Shown here: positions 23,120 through 33,759 of the stretch, one piece after another
Position numbering within the stretch: the stretch's first letter is position 1
How the letters are laid out: each line of letters begins with the position of its first letter
Origin: Adineta ricciae
Lineage: Eukaryota; Rotifera; Eurotatoria; Adinetida; Adinetidae
Direction of reading: 5' to 3'
Assembly (NCBI GenBank): GCA_905250025.1
Contig: CAJNOJ010000001.1
Coordinates: 372,001 to 436,000, forward strand
Length of the DNA stretch: 64,000 bases
Made by a program: the position numbers and the translations under genes
The notes under the pieces: generated by a model
The model's database searches: none
The model's input: the letters and a program-made list of their open reading frames with translations, nothing else
What the model was told of the DNA's origin: nothing

Positions 23120-25236
23120 ATGCGTCTCTATTGTCTCTCAGATGATCCCAATTTGCCCTGTTTCATTCTCACCGTCAACGGTCGCTCCATACTATTCGAC
23201 TTTCCACTACCGATGGATCATCTACTTGATTATCTACCTGTTCCATCACCAGGTTGTTTCAATCGATTTTCATCATTACCAAAATATACACTATTATCAC
23301 ATAATAAAGAAAACAATCTTCCACAACAGATCGATGAGCTACGCATCTTGCACAATCAAGTATATGTTTCATCTCCCATTGAGTTTTATACATTAGATTC
23401 TAGTCAATACGATTTCTCATTAATCGATATCATTCTCATTTCGAACTACGAGACGTTGCTGGGTTTACCCTACTTATTTAAGAAATATGAACATTTAAAC
23501 GCTCAAATCTATTTAACTGAACCGACTTATCGCTTTGGTCAACAGTTAATGTACGAATTAGTCAACTACGTTGAGCAACAATCAAAAATGATCCAAGTTA
23601 ATAATCAATGGAGATCTGATTTAGAAATCTTCGATGCAATCGAAGGACAACAGAATGAGAAGAAATTAAAAATTCTAGCGTATGCACAAAAACTAATGCC
23701 GTGTTATTCTATCGAAGACGTTGACAAATGTCTCAGTCGTGCAACTGTAGTACATTTCAATGAACAAATCGATTTATATAGCTCAATACGAGCAAGTGCA
23801 ATCAGTTCAGGATACTGTCTAGGTAAAACTTTACATTCTATTCTCGTAGTTTAACTATGATCAATAAATTGGTACATTTTATTTTAGGCAGTTGTAATTG
23901 GCAACTGGATATCAATGTGAATCATAATCAAACATCGAAAATAGAAGGTTCGTCATCTCAGACTAATCTCGCACGTTTTATCTACATGTCGTCGAGTACA
24001 ACTTTGGAAACGCATTCTTCGAAATTTATGTACGATTCATTTCTCAATTGTGATTATTTACTTCTTTCGAATCTGTCTCGTCTATCATCTGTTGATCCGA
24101 GCGTTAACGCCAGTGAATTGACCAGTAAAATCGAAACTATTCTCAATGATCACGGCAGTGTTTTACTTCCTTGTTCATCGACTGGTCTTATCTACGATAT
24201 GTTTGAATTTTTGACGAAATTTTTCGAACAAATCAACCTTTTAAGTATTCACATGTATTTCATCTCACCGATTAGTAATGCTAATCTTTCGATTTCGAAT
24301 GCCATGTCGGAATGGGTGTCCGAGCAACGGCAGACAGCGTCATTTAGTGGCACACCGCCATTTAAACATAATGAATTAATCAAAACAAAGTGTTTAATCA
24401 CAATTCCATCCGATCGCCTAGATGATACGGAAAATTTGAATAGTTTCGAACAACGATGCGTGATTTTCACTGGACATACATCATTACGCTTTGGTCCAGT
24501 CGTTCAATTAATTGAAAAACTGAAAAGTTCGTCATCTAATGGCATTATTTTTGTTGATAATCAATTTTCTTACATCGAAGCAATGAAACCATTCCAACCG
24601 ATGAACATGAAATGTTTCTATTTACCCATTGAGACGCGTTTGAATTTTTCTCAAGCAAATATTCTATTAAATGACAAAATCCGACCTAAATCAGTCATTT
24701 TACATGAACGATACGCGAATGAGATCAACAAAAACGACAAAATGAATCTTCTAACCTATCGAAAGTATGATAATCTCAAATTACCCAAAGCGAACCGTTC
24801 TTTTATCAATGGCCAGTTGAATATCACAGGCGAAATGAAGTCCAAATACATTCCATCGGCAAATCTAGCCATCGCTAGTGTTCATGGCCATTTAGACATG
24901 TGCGATTATGTGTACGAGATCAATGAACTAAATGATGAGAATGGAAAAGAGAAGAATTTGATTACCTATGGAAAAATCGATATTGACAAATTCTTAATCA
25001 ATCTTTCTAAAAGCGGATTATTTGGTTTAGAAGTGAAGCAACTTCCAGGCTATGATGATCTTGACGATGATGTCGTTGGCAATGATCAATCGAATCGGTC
25101 GGTGGAGATCAAATATAATCACGGTGCAGCAAAGATTCTCCTTCGACTAAAACAAACAGATATCGAATGTAATGATCCAGTGCTAATGACGAAAATTCGA
25201 GATGCTTTATTAATGGATAATATTGGAACATTGTGA
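23120..25236 (+). CDS. INTS9: Integrator complex subunit 9
   Basis: Inactive metallo-beta-lactamase/beta-CASP partner of INTS11 in the Integrator complex, which cleaves snRNA and nascent RNA 3' ends in the nucleus. Two exons, 23120-23822 and 23888-25236, join in phase to 683 residues (human 658). Family landmarks are the start MRLYCLSDDPNLPCFIL, then DIILISNYETLLGLPYL, YLTEPTYRFGQQLMYELVNY, ISSGYCLGSCNW, VLLPCSSTGLIYDMFEFL, VIFTGHTSLRFGPVVQL and PMNMKCFYLPIETRLNFSQA. The metal-binding HxHxDH motif of active nucleases is missing, as in all INTS9. The C-terminal winged domain that binds INTS11 is present after about residue 560. AATAAA at about 25,265. Confidence 0.95.
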
Positions 25237-25709
25237 ATAGAATTTTTTTGTTGTTATTTTATAAAATAAAGAGAAAATCTTTCGCCGAGATGATGCTGAT
25301 GGTGTCACGTCATTAATGTCTTATATTTTTCTTTCATCTGTATGCTATTCGATTATGCATCGTTTGTTTATACAATAAAATAAAACAGATGCTTTTGAGA
25401 CATTGTTTGGCTTTCGAAGCATTCAAACATGTTCTTCATCAGATGAAGGTATGACATCGCGTTGTTGTTCGTTAATTTATTGAAAGAACATCGTTACCAC
25501 GCATCAACAATGTCAACAAAAAATTTTATTTTCAGTTCGTGAAAGTAAATTTGAAAAAAAAAGAGAAAAGAAACTTTGCATATTTTATATGGAAAAGAAC
25601 ATTTGAAGATAGAGACATGTCAACGGCATACCCACGTGAGATTTTCAAATTTTGATGGGAAAGTTTCACATTGTAGTTGAATTTTCTTCTAGGTAATAAC
25701 TCGTTTGGC
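25237..25709. other. Intergenic before the His-rich gene
   Basis: No coding region found. A splice acceptor (TTTTCTTCTAG) at 25692 implies that a 5' exon of the His-rich gene lies somewhere here, but I could not place it. Confidence 0.45.
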
Positions 25710-27110
25710 ATGGATGACGACGAACTATTACAAACGAATACTTATCGCAATTCATTTCTGAATGATGATCTCGACAATGGAGAAAATTTCGAGCATAGTA
25801 ATTCGACACTTCACCATTCAGGAGTTGCACTTGACAAAACTCGATCGTCGTTGTATCAAACAGGACAGCAACCTGAAAAAAGTCGATTGTCTCTGAATCC
25901 AGACGGATCATTTCCTGAGAAAACTCGTTCAACATTACTTCCGACATCGAATAATAACTCTGAGGTTAACATTCAGACTAATAATGCAACCGAACCACAT
26001 GAACATCGCCATCGCCACCAACATCATCATCATAAGCATGCACACCATCATCATGATCATGAACATCATCACCATCAACATACACATGAACACGTCCATG
26101 AACAGGAACCTCACGAACATATACACCATCATCACCACCATGAACCTGAACCTCATGAGCACGTACATCATGTTCATGATCATGATCATCACCATCACGG
26201 ACATGATCATCAACATCATCATGAACATACAACATCGCTACCTCCAATCCATAATCATCAACTTTCCGACACTCCGTCGGCTCTGACGATTCGTCGACAC
26301 ACTCCCGGTGTGACCGACCCAACATTATACAATTTTCCTGTGAGTTATTCACCAGAACGCATATATTCCACCCCGGTACATAATGTTTCATTGCCACCAA
26401 ATGTACATGTTACCGTCAGACGCAATATTCCTCAAGCAGAGCACACCCTTATTCAGCCTATTCTTTATCCAGTGGCTATCTATCATAATTCATCGGCTCC
26501 TCAACAACGAAAAGAATCGCCTAAACCACGCACGCCGAAACGAACTCGACCAGAGCCAAAACCACCGACTCCAAAGCCACCGACACCAAAGCCCAGAACA
26601 CCTATGAGGACTTCTCCCATCCCTCCAGTCTCTCCAGCGAGACGCACACCACCACCACCACCACCACCACCACCTAAGCCACGGCCACCAGTGAAGTCTC
26701 CAGTGAAATCTCCAATAAAGCCTGCGCCCAAACCACGACCACTGCCTGTATCACCAGTTCAACCTGAACCAGAGCCAAGTCCTGTGCCACCACCACCACC
26801 ACCAAAAGCTAAGAATGTATTATTTCGAAAACCTATTCGTACTGACGATGTACAGTCAACTGTACAACGAATCAGCAAAACACAAATAATATCGCCGAGA
26901 CGAACCACTCGAGTAGTTGTTCAAGAACCTCCTGGGTATAGTCAGTCTTATCGACGATCTTCTGTCTATCCAACTGCTCGACGAACAGTTTCATATCGAA
27001 CAGTGCCTGGTATGACAACGCGAGAAATGGAAAATGAAGAGATGGATGATACTGGAGCTCCTATATATGTACAAACACCACGAGTACAAACTGTTACTTT
27101 TCGAACTTGA
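25710..27110 (+). CDS. His-rich and Pro-rich protein, unrecognised
   Basis: About 467 residues from the first in-frame ATG; the frame opens at a splice acceptor at 25692, so an upstream exon may add residues. It has a Ser/Thr acidic start with a thrice-repeated motif (DKTRSSLYQ, EKSRLSLNP, EKTRSTLLP). About 80 residues (25,990-26,230) then follow that are more than half histidine, mixed with Glu, Asp and Pro (HEPEPHEHVHHVHDHDHHHH). Next come a PKPRTPKR/PPPPPP region with basic residues, and an Arg/Tyr/Ser tail (RRTVSYRTVP). No signal peptide or membrane segment was seen in this part. The His tract resembles loops that bind zinc or nickel, so metal buffering is possible. The rest looks disordered and could bind SH3 or WW domains. 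Function unknown. Confidence 0.72.
   Translation: MDDDELLQTNTYRNSFLNDDLDNGENFEHSNSTLHHSGVALDKTRSSLYQTGQQPEKSRLSLNPDGSFPEKTRSTLLPTSNNNSEVNIQTNNATEPHEHRHRHQHHHHKHAHHHHDHEHHHHQHTHEHVHEQEPHEHIHHHHHHEPEPHEHVHHVHDHDHHHHGHDHQHHHEHTTSLPPIHNHQLSDTPSALTIRRHTPGVTDPTLYNFPVSYSPERIYSTPVHNVSLPPNVHVTVRRNIPQAEHTLIQPILYPVAIYHNSSAPQQRKESPKPRTPKRTRPEPKPPTPKPPTPKPRTPMRTSPIPPVSPARRTPPPPPPPPPKPRPPVKSPVKSPIKPAPKPRPLPVSPVQPEPEPSPVPPPPPPKAKNVLFRKPIRTDDVQSTVQRISKTQIISPRRTTRVVVQEPPGYSQSYRRSSVYPTARRTVSYRTVPGMTTREMENEEMDDTGAPIYVQTPRVQTVTFRT
25990..26230 (+). repeat. Histidine-coding CAT/CAC low-complexity tract
   Basis: Degenerate CATCATCACGAACAT-like codon repeat inside the His-rich gene. It also produces long chance frames on the other strand (Met/Val-rich and Asp-rich), which are not genes. 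Confidence 0.75.
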
Positions 27111-27198
27111 TCTCTTCTCGCTTTCTCTTTGTGTCAGTGAAATAATATCAACATGGTTTCAACAATAGAGAAATCATCAATTGAATATGTAAAACTAT

Positions 27199-28892
27199 TT
27201 ATTCATAATCATCATAATCATCGTAAAAAGCGTTTGAGGCTAGTTTCGATGAGGATATTCTGTTCTTTCTCATTTTTATTCGCCGATCAGCAGCATTATT
27301 ATGGTCATCATATATATTTTCTCTTAGTAACTCTCCTGCTGTAGCTTCGTTTGACTTGACAATAGTAGACGGAGTTGCCGACGTTTGACGAGGTTCAGCC
27401 ATTACAGTACGACGAGTGACAGATACTTGTTCATGACGATTAGTTGGCATTGGTGGGACTGTCTTGTTTTCGATTGTTTGCAATCCGTTCGTTTTTTTCA
27501 ATTTTTGATTCGTTTCAGTGGAAGATTTTTCAGTTGTTTTCTTTGTTTCAGTTGTTGATGTTACCTAGAACGAGCAAAAGCGATTCATGTACACATTAGC
27601 TGATCGCCGACAGGTACTGTATTGCCTTACATCTACTTTTTCTGCCACAGTTGGTAAATTTTCATTGGAATCCGTGAGTATCGATTGTAGAAAGTAGAAT
27701 TCTGGTCGTGGCGGTGCAACTGACTGTTGGCTTACTTCGACTCGTGTTTCAGGTTTTTTGACTTCATGTTTGACGGATTTAACTTCTACAGGTTTTGTCG
27801 TTTGCTCAGATTTGACAATTTGTTCATTATTGGACAATCCGTATCCTTGCATATGCAGTTGTTCATTAACATCTGCGAAATATTGTGGATACAAGTAGTA
27901 CCCAAATGGTGTATAGACCAATCGCGGTTTTTTATGTGGAATTCGCTTTTTCGGATGCTCTTGTCGATATTTTTGTGTGTACAAACCGATTAGGATTAGT
28001 TGAAAACCGAGATAGAATGCAAACGCACAAACAACCACACCAGCTAATGTACCGGCGTTCGTGTTTGGATCGGGATATTCTTTAAAACAGAACAGTACCA
28101 TTGCGAAGAATAGATTCAACAAAATCATTTTACTTTGACTATAGAAAACAGCAGTCATCAATAAAAAGACACCTGCTAAAAGTGTGAAGACACCCATGCC
28201 AATGTAAAATATATATGTACCCACACGATTTAACCCAAAAGGACCTGCATAAGAATCTTCATCGTAGACAATTGGCTATATTCGAATAAGAGAATGAAGC
28301 GAGAGTGGAAATTGTGTTTGTCAAGTCTTACTCCGATAGCAACGATTCCTTTACTATTGAATAAGGTTCCTGTTTTCCAATATCCACTTGTTGGCTGAAC
28401 ATCTTCGACGGGTTTTGGTGCTTTTTGTGGTGGTTGTTGTTTCTTGAGCGGTTCTATATTTGTTGTTTGTAATTGATTCCTCCTAGGTAAATGTGTATTT
28501 TCATAGTTGGATTGCAGCTTATTTGTCTCTACTGGTGTATTATATTGATTAGGTACAGGATGTGTCGATGTACGAGTTGATTGCTTAGTGAAATTATAGT
28601 TATCATGAGTGATTGATCTCGGTATATTTTGTCCGACTGGATCACGTAGGATGTTTCTATCTCTTCGTGATTGAACTGAATCGGTAATGTTAGTATCGGG
28701 CAAGCCGCGATTTCTAATAACGTGAGGTTCTATAGTAGTTGATGGTGTTCGGGAAAACTGTTCGTAATTCGATGCAGCAGTGATTGATCTCGAGAATAAA
28801 TCGTGCGTTGATGGGATGAGCACCGGATCTTCGACTCGACTGTCGATGTATTGAGGAGCAGATGGATCGAGAGACCGTGATCTGGATGTCAT
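27199..28892 (-). CDS. Multipass membrane protein with disordered tails, unrecognised
   Basis: At least three coding exons. The first (28892 to about 28331) is a Ser/Arg/Gln-rich cytoplasmic leader of about 190 residues, ending GYWKTGTLFNSKGIVAIG. The second holds PIVYDEDSYAGPFGLNR and three to four hydrophobic segments (YIFYIGMGVFTLLAGVFLLM, MILLNLFFAMVLFCF and LAGVVVCAFAFYLGFQLILI). A basic/Tyr-rich tail follows (KKPRLVYTPFGYYLYPQYF). The last exon, entered from an intron near 27566-27630 (VTSTTETKKTTEK), is charged and ends DDYDDYE. The core topology is tetraspan-like (MARVEL or claudin size), but I see no signature cysteines. It is convergent with the His-rich gene; the stops are 88 bases apart. 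Function unknown. Confidence 0.68.
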
Positions 28893-29954
28893 TTTGGGAG
28901 CGTGTATTGAAAATGAGCTAGAGTGGGCGATGTATGTTTTTCTTGTATGGAAAAGGAGAAAAAGAATGTGTTTTGTTGTCAACGAAAAATGGTTACTTTT
29001 ATTCGGTTCTGTCATTAGAGATGGTTGATTTGTTGCAAAAGAAAAGATAAATGAAAGATTTTCGTTCTGTATGTTTTGAATGAATTCATTTCGAGTAAAG
29101 CAAATACGTTCCTCTTGTGCATTTTTTCTAAGATAAATATGAAATGTTGTAAAATTTCAAGTTTTAAAAATATATAGCGGAATGAAAAGAAAAATTCATA
29201 TTATTCACAACATGTGTACACATTCAGATTGTATTATCAGACAGAACAAAGTCACGGGCGATTCGTCTGCCATTGATGGATACATATGGATTGTTTAAAT
29301 CTTTTCATATAGAGCTCCGATGGAATAATACATATCACGAAAATGAATACCGATGGAGTAAATGAAATAAAATAAGCGGATAGGTATTTTCACACATGCA
29401 GGGAGTAGTGCAATGATTAGACAAGACGACGATCGAATAAGTAGAACTATAGGACTGATGATTAGTTGTTTCTGTTCAAATAGTTGTGCACGGGCATGTT
29501 CTTTGTATGTGTGGTGTTTCTGAATGTTTGATCGGTGTCGCGCGACACCAAAAAGAATAAATAGTACAGAACAATGGTTAGCAATAAATGGAACAACGAG
29601 ATGAAAAAATAGAATAATTGTATTGTATTGTCAGACACTAAGAGGGTACTCAGTAATGCATTGCACCATTCGGAATACTGTACCCTCAGTATTTTCGTTC
29701 GCGTACATTTAATTCGATTCATTTCTGTTTGCTTCTAGTTGATAAATAACCGTCTTATGACAAAGCGGTTCGTGAATAATAGTGCCCGTGATATAGAATG
29801 GTAAAAAACTGTCGAGCTATCTATTTACTCTTCTGCTTATTGGCATGAGCTCCTTTGAAGACATGATACACTCGTTCAATCGAGATGCACCCATTGAGTA
29901 AATCAAACGATGATTCGAGAGAAATAATGAACAGTTTTCTTCATTTATAAAGTA
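28893..29954. other. Intergenic before the transposon
   Basis: About 1.06 kb with no recognised gene. A minus-strand frame at 29462-29722 contains a hydrophobic stretch but has no other support. Confidence 0.45.
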
Positions 29955-30605
29955 AGGTTGGCGACAGGCAAAAGTGGAGCAAATTTTTTTTTGTTGATTT
30001 TTTTTATGTGATATGATGCAGTTTGATGCGCTGAATCCGAATATGTATAATTTAGTGACATAGAAAGTCGTCTTCGAGGAGAAATCTTCAAAATACTACA
30101 AAAACCGAGGTTTTCGAAAAATCAGGATTCTCACTCGAAATTTGACCGTATGGTTTTCAAAAAATATGTTTTACCTTTGGAAGTTTCTTCTCCTGATTCA
30201 GCATCAAAAACTGATTCTAGGACACTGCTTTTTAGCGGTTCGACTTATGTGTTTGTCATTGAGAAACATCAGTTTTGTTAATATGAGGACAAATTGAGTG
30301 CCTCTCATTAAAAATGCATCAACTCATTTTCTACTAAAGATATACATTTTTTTCTTTCATCGTTCGATTTCCTAGATGCCCTAGATATAATCTACGTATC
30401 CTTTTCCCTTAATCCACTTTCATTCCCAAGATTTCGTCGTTTTTTCCCACGTGTTCTATCGGAATTTTTTTTCTTTGATTTTTAACAGTATTTTCGCTTT
30501 AATTTCTTCTTTTTGAGCAACTTATATGTTTATAATGATAAAGATCTTTCTAATGACTATTTCTTTTGAATACTTATTGAAATATCCTTAAGGTGAACAG
30601 ATACG
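29955..30605 (+). repeat. Left terminal inverted repeat
   Basis: Matches the reverse complement of 31648-32298 nearly base for base. The inner edge is at GTGAACAGATACG, with one mismatch (T against C) just inside. Confidence 0.88.
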
Positions 30606-30840
30606 CTGAGTTTATTTTCGTTGTGTTTGGAGTTCTTAATGTGGCGCGTCCTCTATTGGAATGATATGTGATGGAAAATTCCACTTCACTATACGTCTAT
30701 TTGGTAGCCATTGATAAGTGTATTCGGCATGACAAGATCGAAAATAAGTATTAGGGAAAAAGCTAGAAAATCACTGTCAAGTTTCTTGCATTCTATCGTC
30801 GCAAAATCTTTCGGATCCCGTAACTTCATTCTTTCTGGTT

Positions 30841-31634
30841 ATGCCTCAAAAATCGAAAAGAAGATCTCAATGAACCGCAGCTATAAAAAGTCGTTCGGCT
30901 AAGAAAAATGTTGACGAACTAGATGATGCTTTTGTTTCGGATACCCCGGCCGATCTGCATGACTCAAATGAAAATAATAAAGAAAAGATCTGTTTAAAGA
31001 ACAATATGAGCGTTTTGGATATTGGAAACTTATTTGAGGCATTGTCGGAAGAGACTTCCATTCGGCCGCTATCCGTATTAGTTTGTTTATCATTCGTGTA
31101 TTTCGGGATATCTTGGCGAGATATTGATTTATTTCTAAAAGCGATCGGTGGACTTACCGCGAAGACTTGCAAGAAATGGAGTACAGATATAATCGAACAA
31201 GACTTCGAAGAATTTCTGCAAGACAACAGAGGTAGTAAACACACCCACACCCTCACCTTCTAAGCTGTAGTTCTTATGTCTAGGTTTCAAAATTGAAAAT
31301 ACTTGCTAGTGACTATGGTGTAACAATAACTTTCTCGCCGAAATTTCACTGCGAGTTGAATCCAATAGAAGGACTATGGACGCATTTGAAGCAGTATATC
31401 AGATGTCGAACGGATCAAACCTTTCCTACAATGCTCAAGTTAATTCAAAAATCCAGAACGAATTTTCCTGAGAAAAATGTTTCTCTTAAACTTATCCGAA
31501 GATTCTGGCGTACTTTGATCGCATATGAACGTAGTGACTCATATGAAGATGTATTGAACCTGTATTTCAGTTCCATGTGCAAAGCTAACGCGATTTCACA
31601 TCGTCAAATCACTAATGCCAGGCTAGATGACTGA
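30841..31634 (+). pseudogene. Remnant DDE transposase, internally deleted
   Basis: The reading frame begins at ATG 30841 (MPQKSKRRSQ) but meets TGA at codon 11 (30871). The same frame then runs on through a leader and a helix-turn-helix-like part (LSVLVCLSFVYFGISWRDID, FLKAIGGLTAKTCKKWS) to TAA at 31261. A different frame, 31293-31634, holds the C-terminal end of the catalytic domain: FSPKFHCELNPIEGLWTHLK, with the last catalytic Glu in NPIE, then the conserved FRRFW-type tail (LIRRFWRTLIAYE). The two catalytic Asp and several hundred residues of core are absent. Family members known to me are roughly twice this length. No restored product is implied. DDE_3/IS630-type assignment comes from the C-terminal motif and the TA flanks. 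Confidence 0.82.
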
Positions 31635-31647
31635 TTTTGTTATTTAC

Positions 31648-32298
31648 CGTGTCTGTTCACCTTAAGGATATTTCAATAAGTATTCAAAAGAAATAGTCAT
31701 TAGAAAGATCTTTATCATTATAAACATATAAGTTGCTCAAAAAGAAGAAATTAAAGCGAAAATACTGTTAAAAATCAAAGAAAAAAAATTCCGATAGAAC
31801 ACGTGGGAAAAAACGACGAAATCTTGGGAATGAAAGTGGATTAAGGGAAAAGGATACGTAGATTATATCTAGGGCATCTAGGAAATCGAACGATGAAAGA
31901 AAAAAATGTATATCTTTAGTAGAAAATGAGTTGATGCATTTTTAATGAGAGGCACTCAATTTGTCCTCATATTAACAAAACTGATGTTTCTCAATGACAA
32001 ACACATAAGTCGAACCGCTAAAAAGCAGTGTCCTAGAATCAGTTTTTGATGCTGAATCAGGAGAAGAAACTTCCAAAGGTAAAACATATTTTTTGAAAAC
32101 CATACGGTCAAATTTCGAGTGAGAATCCTGATTTTTCGAAAACCTCGGTTTTTGTAGTATTTTGAAGATTTCTCCTCGAAGACGACTTTCTATGTCACTA
32201 AATTATACATATTCGGATTCAGCGCATCAAACTGCATCATATCACATAAAAAAAATCAACAAAAAAAAATTTGCTCCACTTTTGCCTGTCGCCAACCT
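31648..32298 (-). repeat. Right terminal inverted repeat
   Basis: Inverse copy of the left repeat, ending GCCTGTCGCCAACCT next to TA. Confidence 0.88.
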
Positions 32299-32600
32299 TA
32301 CATTTCTAAAATCAAAAGTGTGTTAAATCACCATTATTTCCTATCAGCAGTCGTATGTATTTGTTTTGCTTTGAAGAAAGGGTAAATTAGTACAGCAAAG
32401 CCTCATTCGATACAATATAGCGCATGAGTACGCCCTCCTTTGCATTCATTTAAAAATGACTACAGTACAGTGTAATGACTGGAGATATACTCGTGCATAA
32501 CCTGTACACACATAAACGAGCGTATGTAAACAACCTTGCATTTTGATCACGTTTGTTTGTTTGTTTTTTTCTCACTCAGTTTTACTTTCGAAAAAAGGAA

Positions 32601-33683
32601 ATGGACAATTGGCAACGATGTTTCTATAGTCTATTGGGAATGATATTTGTGTTGACTTCCATCTTTTTATTTCTTTTAATTAAACGACATCGCGGTCATG
32701 GATATTTCTTATCGAAATTCTCGGCTTTCACTCGTATACGCTTTGATCATCTTGAACAACGACGACAAACATACTGTCCAGCAGATAAGACATGCCAATG
32801 CCATCCATCCAATTCCGCATCGAATATTCAACCGAATTTCTTGTGTCCGCATCGTTCACGAACACTTTACATGAGTTTTGCCGGTGCAGCAATGATTGTA
32901 GGCGGTGTTCGAACGACTGAATGGCGTGGGTCAATGCATCAACTACACAATCAATCAAATGATACTTTCGATGCACTATTCTTAACCGATCCAGCACAAT
33001 GTTTCTACCTTCAGGATCCCAATTATCAATGGCAAGGCATAAGTTATTATCGACAGCTTGTCGAAACTTATATGAAACTCTATCAACGTGTGGTTCTAAT
33101 CGGTGCCAGTCTCGGAGGTAGTATGGTTTGTATGTGCGCTGATTTAGCGACAGTCTCGATTGCATTTAATCCAATACTAGATCCAATACTATTAGGTTTA
33201 CCGTGGCGAATCATGGGTGCATACTGTCCGGCGACACAAGCACGAATTATTCGTGAACGAGTTCATATGACAATGGAGAAAATTAAGATGCAAGACACGA
33301 TGCATAATTGTGTGCTCCACATTCATTGGAGTCAATTATCAGCAGCTGATCAACGTCAAGCTCATCGTGTTGTCGGTGGTGGAAAGCAAAAGCAACCGCG
33401 ACAATCCGAATGTCTGACATCGGTTGCCGATTTCGATATCAACAATCAAGCAATGAGTAGTCCAACGGGTGTTTATGTTTGGTTCCATCAATGTACTCGA
33501 CATGCATTAGCAATGTTTTTAAAACGATCGAACCTCTTAATACCGCTATTAAAACATCATTTACAAGTAGCAACAGACGATAAATCTGAGAATATTAGTT
33601 TCACTGAAGAACGAAATTCTTCTATTATTGAAATACCGATGCTTGAAGAAAAGTCTAATGATCTCCGAGTGCCTCTGTTATAG
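32601..33683 (+). CDS. Membrane-anchored alpha/beta-hydrolase-like protein
   Basis: Intronless, 360 residues. One N-terminal membrane segment (SLLGMIFVLTSIFLFLLIKR, about residues 9-28) followed by a basic stretch suggests a type II membrane protein, perhaps Golgi. The remainder looks like an alpha/beta hydrolase fold: a strand MSFAGAAMIVGG, then a nucleophile elbow VVLIGASLGGSM (GxSxG with Ser 170), then a following strand VSIAFNPILDP. A Cys-rich segment lies between the anchor and the fold. The late His-containing part (CTRHALAMF) could supply the catalytic His, but I cannot confirm the triad. The general pattern resembles poorly characterised hydrolase-like proteins linked to glycan or lipid metabolism. 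Substrate unknown. AATAAA near 33,722. Confidence 0.6.
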   Translation: MDNWQRCFYSLLGMIFVLTSIFLFLLIKRHRGHGYFLSKFSAFTRIRFDHLEQRRQTYCPADKTCQCHPSNSASNIQPNFLCPHRSRTLYMSFAGAAMIVGGVRTTEWRGSMHQLHNQSNDTFDALFLTDPAQCFYLQDPNYQWQGISYYRQLVETYMKLYQRVVLIGASLGGSMVCMCADLATVSIAFNPILDPILLGLPWRIMGAYCPATQARIIRERVHMTMEKIKMQDTMHNCVLHIHWSQLSAADQRQAHRVVGGGKQKQPRQSECLTSVADFDINNQAMSSPTGVYVWFHQCTRHALAMFLKRSNLLIPLLKHHLQVATDDKSENISFTEERNSSIIEIPMLEEKSNDLRVPLL

Positions 33684-33759
33684 AAAATATTTCTTTACGC
33701 TTAGTTTTTTTTTTCGTAATTCAATAAACTAGCCATAGAAAGAGAATTCTTTTCAGTTC

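Larger units (their letters stand above)
29955..32298. mobile_element. Tc1/mariner-IS630-like DNA transposon with long inverted repeats, defective
   Basis: A 2,344-base element flanked on both sides by TA (29953-29954 and 32299-32300), the target duplication of the IS630/Tc1/mariner superfamily. The ends are AGGTTGGCGACAGGC and its inverse. The outer 651 bases of each end form an inverted repeat that appears almost identical wherever compared, including homopolymer lengths (9 T, 8 T and 8 T tracts). The central kilobase holds the two ends of a DDE transposase with its middle missing, so the copy cannot encode its own enzyme. It lies about 300 bases upstream of the alpha/beta hydrolase gene. 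Confidence 0.9.

Noticed and set aside
26040..26230. CAT-repeat region as a possible CRISPR array
   Set aside because: It is a codon repeat inside a protein gene, with unequal units and no spacers.
25935..26400. Met/Val-rich, Asp/His-rich and Ile/Thr-rich frames around the His tract
   Set aside because: They are alternative readings of CAT/CAC codon repeats; only the plus frame of 25710-27110 has a sensible context.
29462..29722. Minus-strand frame with a membrane-like segment
   Set aside because: Only 86 residues, no splice context or similarity; hydrophobic frames arise easily in T-rich DNA.
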